DNA from: Owenia fusiformis
Lineage: Eukaryota > Annelida > Polychaeta > Sabellida > Oweniidae
Assembly: GCA_903813345.2 (NCBI GenBank)
Contig: CAIIXF020000003.1
Location: 26,239,248 to 26,303,247, forward strand
DNA length: 64,000 bases
Direction of reading: 5' to 3'
Shown here: piece after piece, positions 22,101 through 35,200 of the stretch
Numbering within the stretch: the stretch's first letter is position 1
Layout: each line of letters starts with the position of its first letter
The notes under the pieces: model-generated
The model's input: the letters and a program-made list of their open reading frames with translations, nothing else
Databases searched by the model: none
What the model was told of the DNA's origin: nothing
Translations under genes and position numbers: made by a program

Positions 22101-25090
22101 CTTTGTTGTCGTATTCCCATCCTTTTTTCTGCAATATGCCCCGGATCTTGAAGAGATGAGTACATCATCGTGTTAGCTGTTAGCGTGTTAGCTCAAAGTG
22201 TCCTATATTATGTATGGTTAGATATAGGCGTCAAGGAAGACGCACGAGGGTATGGGTCAAGGTCGGTGTAGTCCTGATAATAAACTAAGAAAGAAGCTTG
22301 AAAGCATTTCCATTTCCCGATTTCAGTCCAAGAATTTCAATAAACATCCATTTTACATTCATAATGTGACATATATTTAAGTCCTTAAATACAGAATTAA
22401 CCATTATGTACTAAGCAGGCAATGGGGAACCCCTCTGGGTTCCTCCTCCAATATTCAGGTACTTTTATAACAGGAACCATTCCACAATTTTTCACCAAGC
22501 CTGAGCCAACGTTAATTACAAGCGACGTTTCCGTGTATGTCATTTTGACCTATTTTAACAAATTTACATCTTATTTGACCTATACATTGACAAAATCTCA
22601 CACTATCTAAAGATTTTTGATATTCTCAATCATACCATTAATTTTAAAAGTTTATCCCCTTTGACCGTTCATGTTATAACAATAGGGTTGCCTACATTTG
22701 GGTCAAACTAAATTAAGCCTCAGTCCCATTTGCTCTACGGCAGTCGTAGTTTCAAAAATCGATATAGAAAATCTACATCGCAATGCTTTGATCCCTATTA
22801 TGTTATGCTGCATATTTATCTTGATTTTAGTAAGCTACGGCCGCCGTACGGTTGCCGTAGATCAAATGTGACTGAGACATTATTCATAAGTTATAGAAAC
22901 AGCAGATGTGCTTAACTAATATGCGCGTGACTGCACACATTTAGACTTGCACAAAGCCTCCATCCCAACCCCCTCCCCCCACGATCCACACTTCGGCCCA
23001 AAGCAGACAAGAGAAGATTACTACTACCAGTCGTTGTCAGGTTATTTATTGAGATAAAAGGTGCTTTCAGAGGGAGAATGGAAAAGACAGAGACTAAGTG
23101 CAGGGTTACCCTATCTAAAATATATAGTTAGTTAATTATAAAGCAGGTTATCAGATGAAGTTGATAATAGTAAATATCACTATCATTAACTTCATTTGGT
23201 TCTGCAATGGAATGATTTACACAATCAAGGCATTGTGGTAGAAATTAGAAGTAGAGTCGCAAACGTTTCTATCACATTGCCTGTGAAAATATGCACTATT
23301 TAATTTAATATAGAAATAAAAATGTATACATAATAAACTCATATATCTTAAGTAGATGTCGAGAGTATATGAATAATAAATTTATTATAATTCGCCTTGT
23401 CAAATAAAAATGAGCTTTACAGCGACTTTAAAAAAATTAAATATTAAGTAGTTTTTGTGTTTCCTCTTTTAAATAAATACAATATATGAGCAAACAATTA
23501 ATATATGTAGATATGCTAATGTCAAAATACATCGTACAATATATAAATATCAGATAACAGATTAATACACAAGAATAGTTCATACATAAACAGGGTGAGC
23601 CAAAAGAATCTCTAAATCTGAGTAGAAATCTGTCACTTGATTCAAAACAATATTTGGACGGGCATTACCAAAATAGAAGTATGAGAAGTAGTAGGAAATT
23701 GCCCTCGAAATTGCCCTCTAAATTTTTAATTGACACAAACAGACAAAAAATTAATGAAAATTAATGCGATATTAATATAAGGTAGTCGCACAGTCGTACC
23801 AGTATCAATCACAGATGGTCAATAACTATAAGGCTGGTAAGATTTTGGACATTGTTTTTGGCCCACCGTGTTCCAATAATACAAAACTTCAAATGGCATA
23901 GGTGGTCTTCGACACCAAGTGTCTCAAGAGGGCTAATTATGGAAGACGACCTCTGCCACTGGAGTTTGCCATCATAGAAATACATAATGATGCACGATAA
24001 CATTGCACTGAACTGCTATATAACTGAGATTTGTTTTTGCTCAATTTTATAATTCTATGAGCATATTTTTGTTTAGTTTCATTTAAACCTAAGGTGTTTC
24101 TAGTCTTTTCTCGGCAATGGACTCAATGGTCTATATCTCTGCAAGAAAAGTTAGTGAATCGCAATTACTGTAAATGTTTTTACTGTTGGACGATTGATCT
24201 CATTGTTATTGCATCTTTGCTTATTAGTACAAAAATTGGCCTACTTAATTAGGGCACCTTAATAGTTAAATAACAAACAATGTTGTATTGTAAGTAAGGT
24301 ATATGGTGTGAATGAGGGCACTCAAATCCAGGACTCAAATATGTGTTGCATAGAAATATATGATAGACGATGTAAATACGAACTCTGTAAACAGCAATTT
24401 GAATTCCGATACTATGAGTAATTTTGTCATTGAATTCCAAACCAAGTTCCGTCGGAGTAAATTCGTAAATAGCTTTAGAGCTTAGCACATAATTTGTTTA
24501 TCAATACATTAATACATGGAACAAGGTCAGCAACGTTTATTTTATGAATAGTGTTATCTGAGGCTTTTATTGACATTGGGTTTTACCTGTGGATTGTAAG
24601 CGTCTGTTCCTTTAGGAGCATGCAAAGCTGACTGGATCCCCAATGCATCTTTTCCGAATCTCGCCGTATTTTTTGGCACGTGCCCTTCGCAGAACACCTC
24701 TCGCTGCGCTCCATCCCCGTCTATGCTCGAGCTTTCTTCGTCAACCCATTGAAAGTTTTTAATTGTCAACTGTATTCCGCAAACTTTACACCGGAAGCAC
24801 TGCCGATGGTAAACAATGCCTAATTTTATGCAGACTTTTTCCACTGGATATACACGTTTAGCACATCTATGGCACTTGTCCTGTCGTTGAGTATAGTTGC
24901 TCGGAGTCCATGGTGTCTGTCCACGTCTGTTTACTAGTTCGCTTGAACCTCCCGAGTGAAGTTGGCTGTCTAATGTACCACCGCCTGTCGCCATATTGTA
25001 TCGCGGCTCATACGGTCGAGCCTCATCGTCATAATCGAGTATTTTCAACGAGGTAGCCAAGTTTTTCGTCTTCGGGTTGTATCTAATCAT
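16190..25090 (-). CDS. HIL: Hillarin / LTD-1 family: LIM domain plus transglutaminase-like (KY) domain
   Basis: Nine coding exons: 25090-24587, 22146-22030, 21559-21373, 21122-20926, 19969-19744, 19164-18659, 18424-18342, 18103-17960, 17540-16190. Every junction has GT/AG and matching phase; the sum is 3315 bp (1104 aa plus stop). Residues 73-137 form a LIM domain with all eight zinc ligands (C73 C76 H95 C98 C101 C104 C134 H137); the last C-to-C gap is long. Residues about 210-335 are charged coiled coil (EEKHKEEEDRLYKQ, EKRLRELDDVYKDKREE). An acidic then an RS-rich basic linker follow to about 579. Residues about 580-710 are the transglutaminase-like core, then the KY-type C-terminal region. 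LIM plus this core is the hillarin/LTD-1 arrangement; relatives are cytoskeletal adaptors (septin or muscle Z-disc context), so a cytoplasmic cytoskeleton role is inferred. The catalytic triad seems lost (see findings). Confidence 0.9.
19383..19747. mobile_element. 365-bp mariner-type MITE next to a hillarin exon
   Basis: The ends CAGAGTGTCCAAAAACAGGA and the complement of CAGGGTGTCAAAACATGACT are flanked by TA (19381-19382, 19748-19749). Similarity of the arms extends about 45 bp (AAAAATTAATTAACTCGATC versus its partner). Its upper end overlaps the predicted splice donor of hillarin exon 5. Confidence 0.75.
20050..20570 (-). mobile_element. 3-prime fragment of a LINE in a hillarin intron
   Basis: The minus-strand frame 20557-20213 reads LETGRYINMPLEERLCHC then ELHFLIECPLY. 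It is the same C-terminal region as the LINE at 11463-13291 (IETGRYERLPVDERVCPLC). The tail of AAATA/CATA repeats is at 20056-20084. A dead, strongly 5-prime truncated copy. Confidence 0.8.
21739..21883. mobile_element. Harbinger-like MITE, copy 1
   Basis: The ends AGCCTCGGTCATATTC and CAAATGTGACTGAGGC are inverted, flanked by TTA (21736-21738, 21884-21886). A 3-bp TWA duplication is typical of PIF/Harbinger. Copy 2 is at 22716-22879, also in a hillarin intron. Confidence 0.7.
22716..22879. mobile_element. Harbinger-like MITE, copy 2
   Basis: Same family as 21739-21883, with ends AGCCTCAGTCCCATTTG and CAAATGTGACTGAGAC and TTA at 22713-22715 and 22880-22882. Both copies contain CGATATAGAAAAT and AAGCTACGG. 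Confidence 0.7.
22880..24586. other. Remainder of hillarin intron 1
   Basis: AT-rich intron. It has a small hairpin around 23152-23203 (GATGAAGTTGATAATAGTAA and partner) and a lone mariner-type end CAGGGTGAGCCAAAA at 23592, the same terminus as the element at 56092-57384. No extra exon is supported. Confidence 0.4.
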
Positions 25091-25092
25091 CG

Positions 25093-25977
25093 TCTCTGGT
25101 TATTCATTAACGCGATGGCTGATAAAGAGGCACTTCGTATCCACTATTTACCTGTATTTACCTGGGCAAAGTCAAAGCATACCTGTGTCAGGTGTAATCA
25201 GGAAGTAGGTCAAATGTTGTTTATATTTAGCTTACGCACTGCGCGACATCTTTCAATAAGGCGTGTAATAAAAGTAAATTAACTAAACCATAAGTCTATT
25301 GTAAATATATTTCATAAAATCTACAATACGTACGTTATTGATACCCTCGAGTTTTTACTATAAGACGTGACTTAAATGTAATTTGTGTCTTACTTATGTA
25401 AAGGAGGGAATATATACTTTGACTATATATACTTTGTTACTTTGACCGAACGTCAATGTAACAAAATGGATGAACTCCCTGGATACGAGTCTTTTTGTTT
25501 TCTCGATTAAACCTACTTATAAGTCAAGTTGCAGATTATGATTTGGCACAAAGTTAGACAATATAGTCAATGTCTTTTGTTTAGTTCAGTGCTGAAATAG
25601 TTGTGCCAGGAATTCCCGGAGCGGGATGTAAAGCCATCGTACGTCCCGGATAATGCCATATGCGGGACATACGAAATATATTTGCCCGGATATCGAATAA
25701 TTATATATTCCCGGTTAATATGTCTCTGAAATCTCATCAGGTATAGAAAACAGTTATATATATAATTCATTTGCAAATAAAAACAATAAACCTATCAAAA
25801 CACTTTGGTTTACATTGTTAGAAAGTATTTACACTCGCAGTGTCACCTAGTTGATTTCAGAACCATCTGACTTTCGATTGACTACTTTGTACATGTATAT
25901 GTATTGTATATTAAAATAGGGAATATATCGCCATCTGTGGACGTATGATTGTAACGACGTCGGCTCTCTTCTGAAAT
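25093..25977. other. Intergenic region between hillarin start and isomerase end
   Basis: It should hold the hillarin promoter (upper part of the minus-strand gene) and the isomerase 3-prime UTR. I see no clear TATA box. A GC-rich patch at 25610-25690 has repeated CCCGGA and GCGGGA words and may be another eroded repeat. Confidence 0.3.
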
Positions 25978-28900
25978 CTACAACTTAGATGTTGACGCGG
26001 TCTTCAAATTCACTGCTCTACTCATGCTACTTTCCATATCTAGTCCTTCAAAGTCAACAAAAGCACTCTCATAAAATCCTTCTTTGATGTCTTTCAATGT
26101 GTCTCTGTTGAACCCCGCGGGAGGGGTGTACCTTAGAGCCCTCTCTTTAGCTGTCTTGAGCAAATCTCCAGAATCTGCCAGCTCATGGACGATACCCTCC
26201 TGTTTGGCTTCATTTCCAGTGTAACGTCGACCTTGCATGACACATTCAACCAGAGTTTTGCCATCAAGCTTCAACCTGTTTTGAATAATAACGAAATGTT
26301 AATGAATGGCGAGGAATTATAGAGCTGTAAAGACTCAAGTGTCTGTAACATGAATGTTTTTAGCTGGAAAACATCATTTGTAAGACGTGATCAAGGACTT
26401 AAAATTAAAAGTTCCAACTTCACTTTTTAAATCATTAAATGGCTGACAGCTGTAATCTCAAGCCCAAAACAATTAATTTTTCGAATTCATGACGATATGT
26501 TACAATCAATAGACTCGAATTGAAACCTGCTTTTCTGTCAAAAATCATGTTTACTAATTTCAGATTTTTGAAATATTTTTTCTTGACGTGCTAATAACCT
26601 TGCGTTTAGTAAGGTTAATGAGTTCAGAAATTATGGTTTACCTTGTTATTTCTCTAGTGAATGGATTAAACCTCAGGTTTATATGGACTTCATTGAGACA
26701 GAACCAGCCTCGGTCTCGCCTCATGACCCGGAAGTCATGCATCAGTGCGAAAACAGCACCACCAGCATAACAATGACCTACATGAATACAGAACATTTTG
26801 CGCTGTACTTTATATTAGTACAGTTAAGTACCATCCGTTTTACCTACAAGAATGTAAATGTTACCTTTCCAGAGAATATTTACATTACAGGGTAGTCCAA
26901 AAATGGGACATTCGTATTTCAAAAATAAAAATTGATATCATTAATGAAAACGGGAATTTACTTATCTTTAATTTGGTATATCATAAGTTCAAATTTATTA
27001 TAATGCCTATCATCCAGCGTCCATAATTCAAATGACGTCATTGTCGTTTCAAAACGGTTTTCCAAAAACTTTTAAAAATCAAGTTTTTGTCAACATAAAC
27101 AGATGTTCAATATGTCCACTATTCTGATCAAATATAGCCCTCAATCTTGGCATAAACTTGTCGATATTAGATATGCTTTTGAAAGAATAAATTCCACTTC
27201 TCCACAATTCTGTCCTCAAAGGACTGTATAGATGCAATGGGTTCATGTTACACCAACTCTGTTAGTTCTCCTCATACGTGGTAGTCGCAGAAGTTAGCAT
27301 TAGGTGTTCTGGTTTGAGGGGGGGGGGGGTATTAAGGGGGATGATTCAATATGCCCTGTACTAAGGACTTATTCCTGATCTCATATTCTGTTTATTACAT
27401 TTTCCAACAAGAAGGGGCTCCAAACCATAGATCACACAAGACAGTAAAATATTTAAAGGAGAATGTGCCTCAATTCATACCCACTTATCACTGGCCCCCC
27501 AGATCACCTGATGCCAACGTCTGCGACTGCCACGGAGTGTATCATGAACTCCTTACATCTTTTCAGTCACTAAAGGACAGAATTGTTGAGAAGTGGAATT
27601 CACTGTCTCAACAGCATATCATTGATGTTACTGATCAGTTTAGGCCAATATTGGGGGCTATAATTGATCAAAGTGGAGGACACGTTGAACATCTATTTCT
27701 GTAGACAAAAAACTTGTTTTTGCAAGTTTTTGAAAACCCGTTTTGAAACGAAAATGACGTCATTTGTATTATTGACGCTGGTTGACATGTATTATAATAA
27801 ATTTGAACTTATGATATACGAAATTAAAGGAAAGTGAATTCCCTATCCACTGGTATATAATATGACATGTTTTCGTAAATACAATCATTGTTTATTTTTG
27901 AAATACGAGTGTCCCATTTTTGGATCACCCTGTCTGCCTGTATATTAGTCGTTGCTTCTATTATTTTAAGATATGACTAGGAAACACTAATAAGACATAA
28001 TATACGCATTGTAGTTAATCATTAATGGTACAGTATTTATTGTTCTCTTCATAAGCTTTTTCTGTTTCTTTTATTGTGACAAAAGCTGCATGCACTATGC
28101 TCCGATTCCGATTTTATAATTTGAAATGCTTAGAATGCAATGTAATTTCGTTAATTTCCAGGGATAAAGTCCCGTCCTGGGGGGGAGGCTCGCTTCGCTC
28201 GCAATTCAAATCCAAATCGCACCCCGGCCCCTTGACATTTGCTGGCTACACCCCTGGGTCATGCTAAAACCCTTATGTTGTGTGAAATAGTTTTGGACAC
28301 ATCAAAGGAAACATTAGTATATTCTTACCGTTCAATGCTGCCACAGTTGGCATGGGAAAAGTCAACATGCGCAACATTATTGTTCTCCATCCCTCGCCGA
28401 ACTGTGTCAGGTATGTAGGTGTTGACTTCATCAACGTGTCCAGGTCCAGACCATTGCTGTAAAACTTCCCAGTTCCTATTGTGATGAGGGCCTTCGCTTT
28501 CGTGTTGCTGAAAATCACATCATGTTCATTTAACAAAAAGGGTCATCTTTGATTACCAAGATATGGAGAAAATCAAACCGGTAAGCGAATATGACAAACG
28601 GTGAGCTACGAAGAAAGGGAATTATAAAGACTAACTACCCTTTTATGAATGCTTTTTGCAGTCTAGACACAATGAACTGTTGGATTCTCGACAGTGTTTT
28701 TGAGAAAGGAAAGTGCACTCATGATACTTTCAATTGACAAAACAAGGCATTAACATGCAAAATGTCACTACCTCCCATTTGTTACAAACGTCGAACTCGG
28801 GATAAGACAAATTTATTTTAAGAGATCATATAATCATAATGACTGTTTTCAACAGATATCGTCGTCTATCCCATGGTTGCAAGGATATAGATCGAATATC

Positions 28901-30775
28901 ACATGAAGATGTATTTGATATGTGGATCAAGATATTATATTTTAGCAAAAAAAATTCACAAACCATCGAATATCACTTTTAAACTATCAAATATCACGTC
29001 TTAAAAAGTGATATTCGATGGTTTGAAGTGATATTCGATGGTTTCGAATTTTTTTCAAAAAAAAATCTTTTTACATTTTTTAATTATTTTCAAAAATATT
29101 TTTAAAAAATTTCAAAATTTCAAAAAACAATTTCAACATTTTTTCACATTTTTTTCAATTTTTTTCTCAAATTATATTTTTCAACTTTTTTCGCTGATGA
29201 TAATTTCCCATGGGATAAACGGACAATCCTACAGTGGTTTCAGTAACTTTGTGTACAAGAGGCAGATGAAAAATACATGAGGCGACATTCAAAATAACCA
29301 ATTTTACGCTCCCGACAATGCAAATTCTTGTTATTTTAGAGTCCATGTACTGAAAGAAAGATATCCAAGGTTTGTCAAAGTCATTTCCACGTGTGATGTG
29401 GCAAGACATGGGCTCCACAAAATAACACCTGGAACTGTGGAATGACTAGGGCAACTTATATAGAATGTCATTTACCTTTTATAAGATACTTACCCTTACA
29501 CAGGTTGCATTTCACAAATCCAAATGCACTTGTTGAATTGAGCACTTTTGATTTAAATCAAAATCTAGAACTGTCATTATTAAAATGAGAGTGATGTATT
29601 AATAGATGATTCACTTGTGATTATGTGTATATCAGATTCATTTTAGTTTTTTTACCACCTCCAGAGGGTACAGGGTGTTCCAAAAGTAACAGGACTGGTG
29701 CTGGTATTTTGTTAAATATACACCAATTGTGTTCAAAATTTTACATAATGTACCTTCATGTTTTGTAACTAAAATTGCCGAATTACATAATTTTTGTCTA
29801 AACTGCATGATTTAGAAATCGGCCGATGAGTAGCGGCGCCCGGCGCATATGTGGCCTAGGCATTAGAGAGAGACCGAGGTGGGAGATATCCCCCTCCCCT
29901 TTACACCAAACTTGTCTTGCCTGAAAGGCCTCCTCACACATTATTAAAGAAAACGACATTTTGTGCATTTAACCATTTGATAACATATTGTGGATCTTAT
30001 CTTCATTTGTTAATGTGAATTCGCACCTCCATTTGCATGGAAGACTTGTATGTGTTGCTATTTGCATGTAGCTACAAGTATTTAATTTCAATAGATGATA
30101 AACTTCTCAATATAAGAAATTACCCTCATAAGACATTGTTGCAAGGTATGTTGCAATGAATGTGACATCCCACATTCTCAGACCCGCATTATGTATTCTC
30201 GAAGAAACCCATCATGATAAACTGCTTTATGGGTGAAAAAAGAAGTGAGAGTAAAAAGCCAGCTAGCATTTTACTTTTGGTTAATCATTAACAAATGACA
30301 ATGCTAAAGCGATTTGATATAATACAGCTGCATACTCTTGGCAAGGTTATCATCACACTGAGGGTCAAAATATGGAACTGGCGAGATCTTTGCACTTTTT
30401 TAAGTTTCTACATGTTCTATATTTATGTATATGTTCAGATCCAAATTCTCCATCACTACCCCGAAATATGTTGTAGGTTGTGAATACAACATTTCGATAT
30501 GGCATAGGTTACTCTAGACTTGTTTGCACTTAAACCCACGTGACATGTAATTATTTTTCGTAAGCAAATACTTGTAATTGACTTTACAGTTTTTTACTTA
30601 GTCAAGATCATTGTGTCGAAACTCATACTTACGCTTCTACCACGTCTAGTGCATCGTGTAGTCTCTTGATCGTCTCCACGTTGAATCTATTCTCCCCATC
30701 CTCCATACGTAACACGGCAACATTGTCTTCAAACTCTACAGTGACTCCTCGCAGATCGTGTTTACGTGTAGCCAT
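25978..30775 (-). CDS. ECI: Peroxisomal enoyl-CoA delta-isomerase / hydratase (crotonase fold)
   Basis: Four coding exons: 30775-30633, 28507-28329, 26777-26642, 26275-25978. Phases match at each GT/AG junction and the sum is 756 bp (251 aa plus stop). It is a crotonase-superfamily protein: the first oxyanion-hole segment reads GTGKFYSNGLDLD, the second GHCYAGGAVFAL (residues 108-119). The Glu in LNEVHINLRF (E137) sits where the catalytic Glu of enoyl-CoA isomerases sits. The last three residues are SKL, a peroxisomal targeting signal type 1. Expected role: shifting double bonds of unsaturated acyl-CoAs for peroxisomal beta-oxidation. The chosen start has context AAAATGGCT; two in-frame upstream ATGs (to 30856) would add up to 27 residues and are less likely. 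Closest relatives by eye are the short peroxisomal ECI proteins of plants and invertebrates. Hydratase activity cannot be excluded. Confidence 0.88.
26888..27932 (+). mobile_element. Mariner-type transposon with about 200-bp inverted repeats and decayed transposase
   Basis: The ends CAGGGTAGTCCAAAAATGGG and its complement near 27932 continue as inverted arms for about 200 bp (shared CAAATGACGTCATT and CGTTTTGAAACG). The left flank is TA; the right is TC, probably a mutated TA. The frame 27411-27704 reads FQQEGAPNHRSHKT, WPPRSPDANVCDC and VTDQFRPILGAIIDQSGGH, the C-terminal half of a Tc1/mariner transposase. The N-terminal half is missing and the frame is damaged. It lies in the isomerase intron between exons 2 and 3. 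Confidence 0.88.
28150..28265. repeat. Fragment of a dispersed hAT-like repeat
   Basis: The end GCTGGCTACACCCCTGGG and the G-rich run GGGGGGAGG resemble the termini of MITEs such as 50031-50212. Only one end is recognisable. Confidence 0.3.
28961..29044. repeat. Hairpin with AACCATCGAATATCACTTTT arms
   Basis: AACCATCGAATATCACTTTT at 28961-28980 is matched inverted at about 29002-29023. A second direct copy of GTGATATTCGATGGTTT follows to 29044. A T-rich tract (TTTTTCAAAA words) runs from 29045 to about 29190. Confidence 0.75.
29190..30632. other. Isomerase intron 1, remainder
   Basis: No exon is supported. A lone mariner-type end CAGGGTGTTCCAAAAGTAAC is at 29671. A minus open frame at 29418-29167 has no recognisable domain. 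Confidence 0.35.
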
Positions 30776-30859
30776 TTTAAATGAGGAAGCGAAGTCCATT
30801 GATGTCACATGACAATCATGTGATATACAGAATTCGTCCTTTATATCTGCGATCAAGGC

Positions 30860-31250
30860 AGATGTCGATGTCTAGATATTTCATTCAATCGAACCAAGTT
30901 CGGATGGATATAGGGAGCGCATCTGCCTGCCCGCCCGTCCGTCCGGGCGATAACTCCAATACCATTGGGCCGATTCTGTTCATATTTTGTACACATTTGC
31001 CATATGGTGTTAGAAGTTCTCGCTGACTTATGGCCGCTCGTTTAAAAATGGCGGCCATTTTAGTGCTGGCCATTTCCGCCTTTTTCAGTATTATTTTACT
31101 TTTTGTAATAAAGCGATTCTGTTCGTATTTGAAATATGAATACTTATAAGCATGACACACTGTCATGCGACACTTTGGCTAATGAGCGACCATTTTGAAA
31201 ATGGTGGACATTTCATGTTTATGCGTGATATTTTACGATTTTTGCTATAA
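30860..31250. repeat. Dispersed repeat with GGCGGCCATTTT words
   Basis: It begins with a GCCTGCCCGCCCGTCCGTCC tract, then GATTCTGTTCATATTTTG appears twice in diverged form (30971 and about 31106), each followed by an ATGG(C/T)GG(A/C)CATTT word. It is related to the 8940-9545 array and starts just upstream of the isomerase ATG. Confidence 0.55.
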
Positions 31251-32291
31251 CTGAAAAAGTAGTAGAAGGTTTTGGAAGGTTTTGGTAGGCATGGTTGTTC
31301 GATGGGATTTGCTACGTTTTGCGTTGCTGTTATCAAGTTGAGTTTACAACTAAATGCAAGTTGCTGTCATTCCTTATGATTTGGAACAATGCACCCCATT
31401 TATATACACGTATCATACAGTATGTAAATTGGTCAAAACAAAAGGGTTTGAGGTAGATGCACCGGAACAGATACTGTAGTAGCAGAATTAACCGATATGA
31501 ATGAGTTCCTTGATACAGTAACATAAAGAGTGGGAGGGGTTATTTCGGTCAATTCTACGATTTGTTTGCTTTATACTTGAATGTTGCCCTATGTGCAAAC
31601 TTGTAACACACTGCTACTAGCGTATATTGGCATGTTCAAAATTTTCCACGTACAGTAGAGAAATTCACTGAAATCGTCTTATTGTGATTTATGTCCTGAT
31701 AAAAATAATTATTTACTTCCTTGTTACGTGTGTATTAAGTGTTTACAAAAAGTCAAAAATATGTTTCTTCTTCAAATAGTAGATTTACTTTTACTAGTAT
31801 TCAGAGATTACACCTTTTACCTGCCTTCACGTCACAACTTTGTTAACCAATCCCGACTTGGATGTTTAGTCGTACCCCCATAAAACATTAATGTGAAAAA
31901 CAAGTTACACCTAACTTATTAATAAATATTTATCTGACTGACAACTGCGTATATTTACAATCAAACATTTAAGAAACGTCAATTCTTTAACATTTTTTGA
32001 GCCATGATAGTTATTTTTGGATTAAAGTAACTTGCTATTTATTGAAAGTTGTCAACGTATCTAATGTTTACAGTTTATTGGATCTAAAAGGTCCGTGGAC
32101 AGTTTTGATCATGTATTCTATTATAATTTACGATAAATCATTATCACTAATACTGATAGTGTCATCTTGATCTGCATTTCATGTGGTCCTTATTCCATTA
32201 TACATCAAATGTTCCATTATATACATCACTATATATAGTATTATATATGTTGCACACTGTACATTTTGCATCCATTGCGCCATCTGCGTGG
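31251..32291. other. Intergenic region between isomerase and STMP1-like gene
   Basis: No exon is seen. A minus-strand AATAAA at 32043-32038, about 250 bp past the STMP1-like stop, could be that gene's polyadenylation signal. Confidence 0.35.
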
Positions 32292-35200
32292 TCAATCATC
32301 ATCTTTCTTTGGACCTGGGTTTTCTTTTTTAAAGCCATCCGTAAATTCCTTGATCTTATCCCAAAGCTCCTGAGGGTTGTCCACAGCTGGGACCTAACAA
32401 CATAAATGTAATCAATATTTACATGTGCACGAATAGATTATACTTTTCTGCCATAGCCAGCTTTTGCCAAGAGAGGGTTCACTTTCCAAAACATTCCAGG
32501 GGCAGTTCACATTTGACGACTTTGGCCCATCGTCATTTGAAAAGTGCTCGGATATAATCTTTTTATATTTATATATCTAAATTTATTTTTCATCTTTATC
32601 TTGAAATGAAATTGACACTATTGTTTTAGAAAAATATATTGTTATAAAGGGATAATTCACACTCACATGTTTTGGTTAATGAATAAGCATAAATGAACTC
32701 ATCCATGCATGAAAATGGTTCAGAGAAAGTTTTTAAATGCATTTAAACGCTTGAGTTCTCATAGAAACAAATGGTACAATAATTCAAAACACAATATTTT
32801 CTCACTTGTAACTTGGTTAGACAATCAACATTGGTTTTAAGTTTAGCATATTTAGAAAAGACTGACAACGTTTTTACCACCTGGGTGATGTCACGGGGTC
32901 ACTTAGGTTGCAAAACATTTTTGATATGGAGTGGCACATTAGATAAGACATTCAATTATAAAAATAGTGTGTCCTTTATTCAATCTTTGCTTTGGCTTTT
33001 GCACTGAATAGTGGAACATTTGATACTGAAAAAGATTTCCACTTTCATTTAAAAATTGGCGTAAAATCGGAATTTTAATAAACTATTAGTAACTAATATC
33101 AAATACAGTATACAATGTCCATTCAAAACTCCACTGGGACCGGTTAAAAGCATTCAGATAACAAATAACTGAATTGGGAGGTGTTCACATATCAAGGTTT
33201 GGAATTTCGAACACATTCCTCATAAATATAGGCATAGCATAGGCATAGCTCAATTGACCACATATACAGGGCGTTCAATAAGTATTGCTAATTTTGTTAT
33301 AACTTTTCAAGGTTATCTTGCATATTTCTTCATGGAACTTTTACAACATAAGCACCACATATCTGACCTTATATTATCCAAATTTCTGGACAACCAACTT
33401 AGTATTGACAAAGTTATGGTTACTAGCGTAACTATTGTCACGGATACGCGGGGCAACCTTAAGTATTTACATGATGAATTATTGTTATACATCAAATAAA
33501 CACTTTGATGAATAAAAATTGTTGATATGGTCAAATCTTGATGTTGTCAGATTGAATTATATGTATTATCTATCAGCGGTGATAAGAGATGTTTATGTTT
33601 ATGTTTATGTTTGAGATCTGAGAGGAATATCGCACTAGAATCTCAACCAGCGGATGTCTGCAGTGAACACTGCGCATCCCTGGCCACACACTTCAACGTC
33701 CTCAAAGAGCAATATCGACCTATACGGTCCACTAGGACAACGCCCCTGCTCACAGATCCTCTATTCTCCTAAACACACTAACAGAGATTGGCATGGAAGC
33801 ATTGCCCCACGCAGCATATTTCCCGAATAAGGCCCCCCTTGATTTTGTTGTATTCGCCCCAGTGAAAAGGGATCTGAGAGGAATATCGCACCAGAATCTC
33901 AATCAGCTGATGTCTGCAGTGAAAACCTCCCTAGCCACATACTGTAAGAGTGGCTTCAAAAATGTGCACCATGACTCCATAAGTGGGTCGCCAGACTGCA
34001 AACTGCAACTGTGAATTGACGCTCAGGGTGCCTGCCTATTTTGAGCACCTCATGAAGTTAATATGCATCATGAAGTGACTCTGGAATGGATTATTTATAA
34101 CTGCACTGCATATCCCAAGAGTTAAACGACATTAAATGATACTGCTTTCAACACTCAAAATGTTGTCCAAAGTGACGTCAGAAATTTGCCCCGCATATCC
34201 ATGATACTGGTTACCTTAGTAACAATAGCTTTGTTAATCCTGATTCAATTGTCTTGAAACTTTCATAGAATAAAGTCAGATATATGTAACTTATGATGTG
34301 AAAGTTTAATGAAGAAAAAGCAAATAGAAGAAAAGTTATAGCAAAATTAGCAATACTTATTGAACGCCCTGTACTAATAATATGAATATCGCATTTTTCT
34401 GATCCAAATGAATTCAGTTGAAGACACATAAAATACATATAAAATCAAATTAAATTATTTTTCTTTTTAACCAATCAGATGTTTTCTGTTCTTCAATCAG
34501 TCTGAAACTTATTATTACAGCTCAAACTTTATAACTGAAGTTACATTGTTACATTAAAGTGAATGGACGATGTGTGTTGTTTTCTAATGATTCTACATCC
34601 CTTTCATGTCCAAGAATTAAAACATGTCTGGACTTTACTTCATTACAATAAAAAATTGTTGAAATGAAGTGAAGTCCAGACATGTTGCAAATTAGAACTA
34701 TGTCATCATGTTACATCAATCGTTAATGCTCAAATTTTGTTTTGATTATATTTGTTTTTCTTTCAACATCAGCTACATGCCGTCATCCTTAATTAGTCTT
34801 ATAATTAGATTTCAGTCAATGGCAAATAAACACCTATTTAGAAGGTAAAGATTAAAAGGTAGATTGGATCGAGTGGATTGGATTCATGTAAAAGGTGGAT
34901 TGGATTGGCTATCTTCAAAATATGGATTTTCCCTTAAAAAATTCTATTGATCTCCCTTTAGGAAGATTGGTGCTCTCTTCACTTGCACAATGTCAAATAA
35001 TAGATGTAATATTATTTTGCTTGGGTGGGCTAGAAGGATGACCTGGTACCCGCTTTCTGATACACGATCTCATCCATTCCAAGTGTAATTTGAGATATTT
35101 CATAAATCATAAGGCAGACTGGTTTGAAGATCCATATCTGTTTTCAATCCAAACTGAACATACCAGAAATGTTTTGTGAACATTCACACATCAATTTGAA

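Noticed and set aside
25567-25776. Minus ORF of 69 aa between hillarin and the isomerase
   Set aside because: No motif, no start context, and it overlaps a GC-rich repeat-like patch.
29167-29418. Minus ORF of 83 aa in isomerase intron 1
   Set aside because: No recognisable domain and no splice sites that would place it in a transcript.
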